Below, piece by piece: positions 1 through 7,245 of a stretch of DNA of 7,734 nucleotides. Both the position numbers and the translations under genes were made by a program. The notes under the pieces were generated by a model, which ran no database searches, had not been told where the DNA came from, and worked only from the letters and a program-made list of their open reading frames with translations. The first letter of the stretch is position 1. The number at the start of each line of letters is the position of its first letter. Origin of the DNA: Leptospiraceae bacterium. GTDB lineage: Bacteria; Spirochaetota; Leptospiria; Turneriellales; Turneriellaceae. Location: contig JAEUSA010000446.1 of the NCBI GenBank assembly GCA_016788945.1, positions 1 through 7,734 of the forward strand, read 5' to 3'.

Positions 1-620
1 GGTTTCTTTCCTTTATAGATCAGGTCCTTCAGGAACAGATCGCGAAACGCCTTGAGGATCGCCGCCTCATATTTGGGCGACATGGTCGCATAGTAGTTCT
101 TTGATTCGTTGTTGGCGGCCGTCTTGTGATCGCTGTCATCCCAGAAGATGCCAAAGCGTGTCTGGTCCTCGCCCTGGATCTTGATGTACTCCGCAGCATA
201 CTCGCGGCAGGCCTTGCGAATGCGGATAGGATCTTTGTCTGAGCCATCTTTCTTGTTCGCGAGTTTTTTGATCGCCGCCAATTCAATCGGTAGGCCATGG
301 CAATCCCATCCCGGCACGTAGGGCACGCGGCGGCCACGGAGCAGGTTGTATTTATTGAAGATATCTTTTAGAACCTTGTTTAATCCGTGGCCTGTATGGA
401 ATTCGCCGTTTGCATAAGGCGGGCCGTCGTGCAACAAGAAGAGTGGCGCATTATCGGCCTTACGCTTAGCATTGATCTTTTTAAAGAGGCTTTCTTTTTT
501 CCATAAGGTGAGAATGTCATTCTCGCGCTTCGCGAGATCGGCGCGCATGGGGTAATTCGTTTGCGGCAGCGCAATGGTATGCTCCCACGGATTTTTTTCT
601 TTCTTGCTTTCTTTGTCCAT
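1..620 (-). CDS. ileS: Isoleucyl-tRNA synthetase, N-terminal part (cut by the window's left edge)
   Basis: Class I aminoacyl-tRNA synthetase that charges tRNA-Ile in the cytoplasm. The minus-strand frame is open for 206 codons from the ATG at 620-618 to the window edge and reads as an IleS N-terminus. Visible family landmarks are NPWEHTIALPQTNYPMRADL near residues 10-29, HDGPPYANGEFHTGHGLNK around residues 64-82 with HTGH as the HIGH-type ATP-binding signature, PGWDCHGLPIE, TMSPKYEAAIL, and YKGKK at the edge, where the family continues into PVYW. The editing domain, KMSKS loop and C-terminal zinc region lie outside the window. The ATG at 620 was chosen because the family-like sequence starts a few residues later. 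In-frame TTG (647-645) and GTG (662-660) codons upstream would only add non-conserved residues and have no better ribosome binding site. No strong Shine-Dalgarno precedes the ATG, and the start codon lies in a long palindrome. Housekeeping gene, divergent from the rest of the window. Confidence 0.95.
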   Translation of the reverse strand, partial: MDKESKKEKNPWEHTIALPQTNYPMRADLAKRENDILTLWKKESLFKKINAKRKADNAPLFLLHDGPPYANGEFHTGHGLNKVLKDIFNKYNLLRGRRVPYVPGWDCHGLPIELAAIKKLANKKDGSDKDPIRIRKACREYAAEYIKIQGEDQTRFGIFWDDSDHKTAANNESKNYYATMSPKYEAAILKAFRDLFLKDLIYKGKK

Positions 621-652
621 TTTAACCCGAAGGGATAAAACGGACAAAGAAA
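608..652 (-). promoter_or_regulatory. 45-bp imperfect palindrome spanning the ileS start codon
   Basis: The left arm TTTCTTTGTCC (608-618) and right arm GGACAAAGAAA (642-652) are perfect 11-bp inverted repeats. Inside them TTTTA (620-624) pairs with TAAAA (636-640), and CCC (626-628) pairs with GGG (632-634), around a 3-nt loop. Symmetry is exact about base 630, with 19 of 21 positions complementary in DNA. In the minus-strand transcript the 619/641 mismatch becomes a G-U wobble and the apex reads CCCUUCGGG, which contains the stable CUUCGG loop sequence in a shifted register. That strand therefore folds better than the plus strand. The hairpin would include the ileS AUG and codons 2-4. What is seen is the symmetry; a role in controlling ileS translation, or as an operator or cruciform site in the divergent gap, is inference. 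Chance is unlikely for an 11-bp arm plus inner pairing. Confidence 0.6.
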
Positions 653-728
653 CACGCTGCACAGCTAAACTTGAATTACTAATGATGCTTTACGGCGCAG
701 AGGTTGCGGTTTATCAGCCTCAGACTTT

Positions 729-1046
729 ATGGCAGACCAGCTCTACTTCGATATCAAGTATTCGGGCGGCGCGATTACGGCCGTGGCCGAGGGCACACTG
801 AATTTCTTTACCTCACCCGAATTAAAGAAGAAGCTCATGGCGTGGATTGAACCCGGTGTGCGTTCGATTACGATCGATCTGAAGAATCTGCCGCAGATTG
901 ATTCTGCAGGCATCGCCGCGCTCATTCAGGCAAGTAAGACCTGTGCAGAACGCGAGCTGAATTTCCATATTCTCAACGCACCGGCATCGGTGAAGACCAT
1001 TTTCGCCAAAAGCGGGCTCGCCAACCTGCTTTCCGGCGAGGCTTGA
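729..1046 (+). CDS. STAS-domain protein, anti-sigma factor antagonist type
   Basis: A 105-aa single-domain protein of the SpoIIAA/RsbV type. In that family the protein binds an anti-sigma or switch kinase and is turned off by phosphorylation on a conserved serine. Supporting features are the length, the alternating strand/helix pattern, the segment ITIDLKNLPQIDSAGIAALI (about residues 47-66) with D58-S59-A60-G61 as the typical phospho-acceptor loop, and the C-terminal run NAPASVKTIFAKSGL, which fits the last strand and helix. There is no signal peptide or membrane segment, so it should be cytosolic. The ATG at 729 is the only sensible start: the frame has a stop at 672-674 and no other ATG. 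No Shine-Dalgarno is evident, unlike the cytochrome genes downstream. No kinase, phosphatase or sigma factor gene is next to it, so its partner is unknown. The gene ends inside the FNR-type site, 112 bp before the ACIII operon, and no terminator separates them. Confidence 0.85.
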   Translation: MADQLYFDIKYSGGAITAVAEGTLNFFTSPELKKKLMAWIEPGVRSITIDLKNLPQIDSAGIAALIQASKTCAERELNFHILNAPASVKTIFAKSGLANLLSGEA

Positions 1047-1056
1047 TCCTGATCAA
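1043..1056. promoter_or_regulatory. FNR/CRP-family regulator binding site (perfect FNR consensus)
   Basis: The sequence TTGATCCTGATCAA matches the FNR consensus TTGAT-N4-ATCAA at every defined base, and the dyad extends by one further pair to CTTGATCCTGATCAAG (1042-1057). It overlaps the TGA stop of the STAS gene (1044-1046) and lies about 100 bp before the first gene of the ACIII operon. Its centre (1049.5) is about 60 bp upstream of where transcription would start from the promoter proposed at 1073-1101. That spacing resembles a class I activator site. Which regulator of the family binds (FNR, Anr, Dnr, NtcA-unlike or other) cannot be told, and activation versus repression is inference. Confidence 0.7.
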
Positions 1057-1072
1057 GTCCGATGTCAATATT

Positions 1073-1101
1073 TTGTCAAAAAAAAATCGACGCGCTATTT
1101 C
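1073..1101 (+). promoter_or_regulatory. Possible sigma70-type promoter of the ACIII operon
   Basis: TTGTCA (1073-1078) matches five of six bases of the -35 consensus. After a 17-bp spacer lies TATTTC (1096-1101), a weak -10 that matches only the first three bases. The spacer starts with a run of nine A (1078-1086). The position suits the FNR-type site upstream, and a weak -10 is usual for an activator-dependent promoter. Neither the start point nor the -10 is certain. Confidence 0.35.
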
Positions 1102-1121
1102 AGTAACAAACTCAGACCAAG

Positions 1122-1144
1122 TGGCAAATCGTCCAGTTTTGCCA
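1122..1144 (+). promoter_or_regulatory. Small hairpin just before the first ribosome binding site of the operon
   Basis: TGGCAAA (1122-1128) and TTTGCCA (1138-1144) form a perfect 7-bp inverted repeat with a 9-nt loop, and G1121/T1145 would add a G-U pair in RNA. The stem ends two to three bases before the Shine-Dalgarno AAGGAG (1147-1152). It lies in the presumed 5' leader. No T-run follows, so it is not an intrinsic terminator; a role in mRNA stability or translation initiation is possible, and chance cannot be excluded. Confidence 0.4.
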
Positions 1145-1158
1145 TCAAGGAGCAATTC

Positions 1159-1530
1159 ATGAACAAGATTTTAGTTCTCCTACTTGCAGCATTTACCTTG
1201 GTCGCTTGCGATAAAAAGCAAGAAAGCGCTAACACAGCGCCGGCTGCGGCAGCTGCTGTATCCGGTGAAACCGTTTACACAGAAAAAGGTTGTGTTACCT
1301 GCCACGGTGCACAAGGCAAAGGCGATGGCCCGGTGGGCGCTGCGCTGAAACCGAAACCACGTAATTTTGCCGACGCAAAATGGAAAAACGGTACTGATCT
1401 CGCCAGCGTGATTAAATCAATTGAAGCCGGCATCACAGGTACTGGCATGGCACCTTACAAAGGTGTGCTGACAGCTGACGAAATTAAAGCAGTTGCGGAA
1501 CATGTCCGCAAACTCGGCAACAAAACCTGA
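1159..1530 (+). CDS. Small monohaem cytochrome c lipoprotein, first gene of the ACIII operon
   Basis: A 123-aa class I cytochrome c. Residues 1-17 form a lipoprotein signal peptide: a Lys, a hydrophobic stretch and the lipobox LVAC with Cys17 as the lipidation site. A spacer rich in Ala, Pro and Thr (about 18-36) links the anchor to the haem domain. The haem is bound at C45-V-T-C48-H49, and Met97 in GTGMAPYK is the likely sixth ligand. GDGP after the haem motif and a C-terminal helix (LTADEIKAVAEHVRKL) complete the fold. The start has a strong AAGGAG at 1147-1152, six bases before ATG. It lies 25 nt before actA, so it is probably co-transcribed and likely to exchange electrons with ACIII, as an acceptor carrying electrons to an oxidase or as an extra subunit. 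Its haem region (CHGAQG followed by DGPV) resembles that of ActE at the other end of the operon, so the two may be related. Role inferred from context; cytochrome identity is firm. Confidence 0.9.
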   Translation: MNKILVLLLAAFTLVACDKKQESANTAPAAAAAVSGETVYTEKGCVTCHGAQGKGDGPVGAALKPKPRNFADAKWKNGTDLASVIKSIEAGITGTGMAPYKGVLTADEIKAVAEHVRKLGNKT

Positions 1531-1555
1531 TTAACCCCTGCAGGAGCTGACTCGG

Positions 1556-2155
1556 ATGGATCCAAAACTCTTTAAAGCAATGAAATACGGTACCCCCGTA
1601 GTTCTCGTCGCATTTGCGGCGTGGATTATCTGGGCTCCTCCTGCACGCATCGGTTATGCGCCGGAGCAGCCGATCTCTTATCGCCACGACATACATGCCG
1701 GCCAAGCCGGTCAAAAAACGCATGACGGCCGCGACCAGTACGGCATCGACTGCCAGTACTGCCATACCGGTGTGACAACCAGCAAGAAAGCAGGTGTTCC
1801 CAGCATGAACACATGCCTCAACTGCCATATTTCTGTCGGTTACGGCAAAGCTGGCGTTGAGAAACTCAAGAAATACTACGAAAAGAAACAATCGCTCGAA
1901 TGGGTGCGCATACATAACCTGCCCGACCATGTACGCTTTCCGCACGCCCCGCATATCAAGCAGCTGCTGAAAGACGGCCAGCCGACTAAAACGGCATGCG
2001 CCCCCTGCCATGGTGATGTAGCGGGCATGAAAGTCGTCGAGCAGGTGAAATCGCTCAACATGGGCTTCTGCGTGAACTGCCACCGCGATTACCGCAATGA
2101 GACCGAGTACAAGAATCACGGTGTGAGCATCAGCTGCAACACCTGCCATTACTAA
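1556..2155 (+). CDS. actA: ACIII subunit ActA, membrane-anchored pentahaem cytochrome c
   Basis: A 199-aa protein with one N-terminal membrane segment (about residues 13-30) and no clear cleavage site, so it is probably held in the membrane with its body in the periplasm. Five CXXCH haem-binding motifs are present: C66-QY-C69-H70, C87-LN-C90-H91, C148-AP-C151-H152, C172-VN-C175-H176 and C194-NT-C197-H198, the last one residue before the C-terminus. Five haems match ActA of characterised ACIII. Extra His residues (for example H44, H47, H56, H120, H125, H130, H133) are available as distal ligands. ActA passes electrons from the ActB/ActC core to ActE or an external cytochrome. AGGAG (1542-1546) lies nine bases before ATG. 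It sits between the small cytochrome gene and actB in the standard ACIII order. The identification is strong because of the haem count together with the neighbours. Confidence 0.95.
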   Translation: MDPKLFKAMKYGTPVVLVAFAAWIIWAPPARIGYAPEQPISYRHDIHAGQAGQKTHDGRDQYGIDCQYCHTGVTTSKKAGVPSMNTCLNCHISVGYGKAGVEKLKKYYEKKQSLEWVRIHNLPDHVRFPHAPHIKQLLKDGQPTKTACAPCHGDVAGMKVVEQVKSLNMGFCVNCHRDYRNETEYKNHGVSISCNTCHY

Positions 2156-2167
2156 AAGGATCTAAGC

Positions 2168-5100
2168 ATGCGAAACGATACGTCTGACAACAAAAGCGAG
2201 TCAACCGCGGGAGCCTTTCAGGCACCGGCCGAGGCTTCAACACCACGTGTTTTCCGCTCATTTGAAGAAACCACCACAGCAGAAGCTGCGCAGGCAGAAC
2301 TGGAACTGTGGAACGGTAAGAGCGAATTTCCCGCCAACGTAGAAGAAATGATCGAGCGCGGCATGAATGCCAACCTCGACCGCAAAAGCTTCCTTACCTT
2401 TATGGGCGCCTCTATCTCGATGGCAGCACTGGCGGCATGCCGCGAGCCCGTCGAAAAGATTGTTCCTTATGTTGACCGCCCGATGGAATACGTACCGGGC
2501 CAAGCGCGCTATTTTGCCAGCACCAAAGTTGATGCCCGCGGCATTACACCCATTCTGGTCAAAACCCGCGAAGGTAAGCCCATTAAGCTGGAAGGCCTCG
2601 ATGCGCACCCAGTTTACCGCGGCGCAGCAACTGCTGATACCTTTGCTTCGATCTGGGATCTCTACGACCCCGATCGCATCAAGAATCCGCTGAAAAAAGA
2701 CGGTAATTCTTTCGCAGCCGCCAAATGGGATGACCTCATTAAAGAAGTCGCGGCGACGCTCAAAGGCAATGCGCGAGTACTCTCTCGCGCTTCGTTCTCA
2801 CCGGCAGAACAAGCTGCGCGCGCGCGTCTCGGCAAGACAGTGGTTTATGACCCAACAGGAACTCTGTCGGAAATCGTTGCAGGTAACCGTGCAAGCCTCG
2901 GCTCTGCTGCTGTTCCGGCATATCGCTTCGATGAAGCCGATCTGATTTTCTCGATTGAAGCTGATTTTCTGGGTACATGGCTTGCGCCAGACCTCTACAC
3001 AAAACAATTCTCCTCTCGCCGCGACCCTGCAGGCAAAATGAATCGTCTGGTGGTCGCTGAAGCGGCCATGTCGCTTACCGGCAGCAATGCCGACAAGCGA
3101 CTCGCGATTTCAGCAGGTTCGCACACAAGCCTTGCATTAGGTCTCGCCAATCTACTGCTGCCCGGCTCTGCGCTTGCCGGTGACGGTGCTGTGCGCGCCG
3201 CCGTTCAGGCGCATACTCCGGCGATTGTTGCAAAGGTCACTGGTCTCGCAGAAAAACAGATCATTGATCTCGCTGAAGAACTCAAGGCCAATAAAGGCAA
3301 ATCGCTCGTCGTCGGCGGCGGCGTCAACAGCCGCACTTCGGTACCCGGTGAGTTGCAGATTGCTGTCAACCTGCTGAATGCTATACTCGGCAACGAAGGC
3401 AAAACGGTCAGCACCAAAGCGGCGCTCAAGGCAAATTCCGACTTGAGCGAAGCATCGGCGATCGATGCGCTGATCAATGATATGAAGGCCGGCAAAGTCG
3501 AAACGCTGGTCATCGACCGCGCCAACCCGGTATACGAAATGCCCGTTGCCTCGGGGTTCACCGATGCGTTGAAGAAAGTTAAAAATGTCGTCTTCATCGG
3601 CTACCATCTGAATGACACCGCGATGCTCTCGACGCACGTTCTGCCGGTGAGCCACTATCTTGAGGCTTGGTCAGACGCATTGTCACATGGTTCATACGGC
3701 ATCGTACAACCTGTCATTCGCCAACTGTTCGACACTCTGCCGGTGCTGGAAATCTTCGGCCGACTCACAGGCGATAATACATCCGCCTATGAGCAGGTCA
3801 AAAAGAGCCATGCAGCCAATGCAAAAGGTCAGGCGTGGGCCAAGACCCTGTCTACCGGTTATGCAGTTGTTGAGCAAGCGGGCGCGGGCGCCGCGCGCGG
3901 CTTCAAAAGCGCCACGCTGAAAGACGTCAAAGCCCCTGTCGAAGCACAGGCAGGTTATCGCCTCAATCTCATTGAGAGCGTAGGTCTGGGCGACGGCACC
4001 GGCGGCAATATTTCGTTCCGCCATGAGCTGCCAGATCCAGTGACTAAGATCACTTGGGAGAACGTGCTGCTGCTCAGCCCGGCAGACGCGAAAACGATGA
4101 GCGTCAAGACGCAAGATTTGCTGCGCGTCACCGTCGGTAAAGTCGTGCTGGAGATTCCGGCATTTGTACAACCCGGCATGCGCCGCGGTTCGCTTGCGCT
4201 CGCGATCGGTTATGGTCAAAGTTATATCGGTAAAGTCGGCGCTGGCAAAGGCCAGAATGCATATGCCTTGGCTGGTTATGCAGCGGGCCAAGTTGCCTCG
4301 TCAGGTATCGCGGTAACACTCGAAAAAATCGGCAAATACGATATGCTCGCCTCCACGCAGCGGCACTATGAATTTGCCGTCATCCGCGGTCTTGCGCGTC
4401 AGGTCGATCTCAAAACCTTTGAGAAAGCCATTCGCGAAAAGAAACCTGAGCTCATGCACGAGCATGAAGAGAAACCGCATGGCGGCAAAGCCAAGGGTCT
4501 CTATCCGAAGCATAATTACGAAGAAGGCTATCGCTGGAATCTCAATATTGACCTCAATAAGTGCACAGGCTGCTCAGCCTGCGTCATGGCGTGTTACTCA
4601 GAAAACAACATCCCGGCCGTTGGTAAGTCAGAGATCAACCGCGGCCGTGAAATGAGCTGGTTGCGCATTGACCGCTACTACATCTACGAAAATGAAGCAG
4701 CAGAAAAGGCCGATGCGGACATGGTTGAACCCGATGTGTTCTTTCAACCGGTCATGTGCCAGCATTGTGAAAATGCACCGTGCGAAAACGTTTGCCCGGT
4801 GGGCGCAACCGGTCACAGCCAAGATGGCCTCAATTACATGAGCTATAACCGCTGCATCGGTACACGTTACTGCTCTAACAACTGCCCGTACAAAGTGCGC
4901 CGTTACAACTGGTTTGAAAACTGGGAAGACAAACTGCGCGACCCGCAGCAGTACGCGCTGAATCCGGATGTCACTGTACGCTCACGCGGTGTGATCGAGA
5001 AATGCTCGTTCTGCCAGCAGCGCATCTCAGAGAAGCGCCAGCTGTCAAAAGTAGAAGGCCGCGCAGTACGCGACGGTGAAATTCAGACTGCCTGCCAGCA

Positions 5101-5269
5101 GGCGTGCCCGGCCGACGCGATTACGTTCGGCAATATCAACAGTGCAGATACCGTTATCAGTAAGGCTAACAGCAATCCGCGGACGTACAAAATACTGGCG
5201 CAGATTAACGTTGAACCTTCGGTAAAATACATGGTGCGTGTCAAAAACCGCCCAGAGGCAAAGGCATAA
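2168..5269 (+). CDS. actB: ACIII subunit ActB, fused molybdopterin-oxidoreductase-like and Fe-S protein
   Basis: A 1033-aa fused protein. Residues 1-70 are a polar leader containing the ActB-like FRSFEE and EFP. Residues 71-91 resemble a Tat signal (DRKSFLTFMGASISMAALAAC), but with R72-K73 in place of the twin arginine; C91 follows an LAA lipobox-like end. Residues about 95-740 are the molybdopterin-oxidoreductase-like domain (KIVPYVDRP, GKPIKLEG, WDLYDPDRIKNP), which in ACIII carries no molybdenum. After a charged, His-rich linker (about 755-785) comes the ferredoxin-like domain. Its cysteine sets are C799/C802/C805/C809, C864/C867/C872/C876, C896/C902/C906 and C946/C949/C976/C980. The third set has Thr899 where a fourth Cys would be, the mark of the [3Fe-4S] cluster next to the quinol site; the others suit three [4Fe-4S] clusters. 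AAGGA (2156-2160) lies seven bases before ATG, and the gene starts 12 nt after actA. The N-terminal part past residue 60 fits the family, so I kept the first ATG. Confidence 0.95.
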   Translation: MRNDTSDNKSESTAGAFQAPAEASTPRVFRSFEETTTAEAAQAELELWNGKSEFPANVEEMIERGMNANLDRKSFLTFMGASISMAALAACREPVEKIVPYVDRPMEYVPGQARYFASTKVDARGITPILVKTREGKPIKLEGLDAHPVYRGAATADTFASIWDLYDPDRIKNPLKKDGNSFAAAKWDDLIKEVAATLKGNARVLSRASFSPAEQAARARLGKTVVYDPTGTLSEIVAGNRASLGSAAVPAYRFDEADLIFSIEADFLGTWLAPDLYTKQFSSRRDPAGKMNRLVVAEAAMSLTGSNADKRLAISAGSHTSLALGLANLLLPGSALAGDGAVRAAVQAHTPAIVAKVTGLAEKQIIDLAEELKANKGKSLVVGGGVNSRTSVPGELQIAVNLLNAILGNEGKTVSTKAALKANSDLSEASAIDALINDMKAGKVETLVIDRANPVYEMPVASGFTDALKKVKNVVFIGYHLNDTAMLSTHVLPVSHYLEAWSDALSHGSYGIVQPVIRQLFDTLPVLEIFGRLTGDNTSAYEQVKKSHAANAKGQAWAKTLSTGYAVVEQAGAGAARGFKSATLKDVKAPVEAQAGYRLNLIESVGLGDGTGGNISFRHELPDPVTKITWENVLLLSPADAKTMSVKTQDLLRVTVGKVVLEIPAFVQPGMRRGSLALAIGYGQSYIGKVGAGKGQNAYALAGYAAGQVASSGIAVTLEKIGKYDMLASTQRHYEFAVIRGLARQVDLKTFEKAIREKKPELMHEHEEKPHGGKAKGLYPKHNYEEGYRWNLNIDLNKCTGCSACVMACYSENNIPAVGKSEINRGREMSWLRIDRYYIYENEAAEKADADMVEPDVFFQPVMCQHCENAPCENVCPVGATGHSQDGLNYMSYNRCIGTRYCSNNCPYKVRRYNWFENWEDKLRDPQQYALNPDVTVRSRGVIEKCSFCQQRISEKRQLSKVEGRAVRDGEIQTACQQACPADAITFGNINSADTVISKANSNPRTYKILAQINVEPSVKYMVRVKNRPEAKA

Positions 5270-5277
5270 GGTAGAAC

Positions 5278-6684
<1,407 letters not shown>

Positions 6685-6693
6685 CGAGGTAGT

Positions 6694-7245
6694 ATGTTAT
6701 CAATAGCAGAGATTAAACGCGGTCTTTTCTCCTACGAAGAAGCGACGCGCGGATTTGTGGCGTCTTTCAAATCGGCAGGTGATCTTCTCAAGGCTGCCGA
6801 AAAAACGAAGCAGGCGAATGTGAAGAGTTTCGATTGTTTCACCCCCTGCCCGATTCACGGTCTCGACCATGCCATGGGCCTGCATCGCTCATGGATTCCG
6901 GTGCTGACATTCGTCGGCGGCATCATGGCGCTGATACTCGGACTTTCTTATATCTTTTATATTGATGTGCTCAACTGGCCGATTGTTTACGGCGGTAAGC
7001 CTTTCTTCTCGTGGCCCGCATACGTGCCGATTCTTTTCGAACTCACCATCTACTTTGCCTCTGTGTTTACTGTGGTTGGTGTGCTTGTTTTGGGCCGCCT
7101 GGGCAAGATCAGCCGTAAACTACCGGCGCCGCGCGTTACTTCAGATGTGTTTGCCATCTGGCTCGGCGATGCAAACCTCACGCGAGCTGATGTAGAAAGA
7201 ATTCTTTCGGGCCTGCCCGCTGAAATTCAGGAGATCCAACCATGA
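6694..7245 (+). CDS. actD: ACIII subunit ActD, DUF3341 membrane protein
   Basis: A 183-aa protein of the DUF3341 family, a structural ACIII subunit without known cofactors. A soluble N-terminal part (1-62) contains SAGDLLKAAEKTKQANVKSF and the family signature FDCFTPCPIHGLDHAMGL (about 46-63). Two membrane helices follow (about 67-90 and 110-134), with FFSWPAYVPILFELTI, also typical of the family, leading into the second. The C-terminal stretch ends with SDVFAIWLGDANLTRADVERIL. Cys48 and Cys52 are close together, but nothing suggests metal binding. GAGG (6686-6689) is four bases before the ATG, in the 9-nt gap after actC. Its 3' end carries the ribosome binding site of actE and overlaps actE by ATGA. 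Function as a membrane scaffold next to ActC is inferred from the known complex. Confidence 0.93.
   Translation: MLSIAEIKRGLFSYEEATRGFVASFKSAGDLLKAAEKTKQANVKSFDCFTPCPIHGLDHAMGLHRSWIPVLTFVGGIMALILGLSYIFYIDVLNWPIVYGGKPFFSWPAYVPILFELTIYFASVFTVVGVLVLGRLGKISRKLPAPRVTSDVFAIWLGDANLTRADVERILSGLPAEIQEIQP

Noticed and set aside
380..655. Minus-strand open frame starting upstream of the ileS ATG
   Set aside because: It runs in a different frame from the clear IleS protein sequence; only the +1 frame from 620 gives the HDGPPYANG and PGWDCHGLPIE motifs.
671..700. TTGAAT (671-676) as a -35 for the STAS gene
   Set aside because: No acceptable -10 lies 16-18 bp downstream (the bases there are GC-rich), so no promoter is called in 653-728.
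574..801. 75-codon plus-strand open frame bridging the ileS start and the STAS gene
   Set aside because: It overlaps ileS antisense, the palindrome and the STAS start in another frame; no family-like sequence and no ribosome binding site.
1042..1086. Dyad CTTGATCCTGATCAAG as an intrinsic terminator for the STAS gene
   Set aside because: The stem would be short with a 4-nt loop and is followed by A-rich, not T-rich, sequence; the exact FNR spacing explains the dyad better.
1484..2149. 221-codon open frame on the minus strand lying across actA
   Set aside because: It is antisense to a gene with five haem motifs and family-like sequence; its own translation has no recognisable motif and no ribosome binding site, so it is a shadow of actA.
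3692..4291. 199-codon minus-strand open frame inside actB (also 3152-3655)
   Set aside because: It is entirely antisense to the well-supported ActB coding frame; the product looks random and there is no start signal.
2168..5269. ActB as a true molybdenum enzyme (formate dehydrogenase, polysulfide or nitrate reductase)
   Set aside because: The N-terminal CxxCxxxC Fe-S motif of those enzymes is absent, and the neighbours ActA, ActC, ActD and ActE define ACIII.
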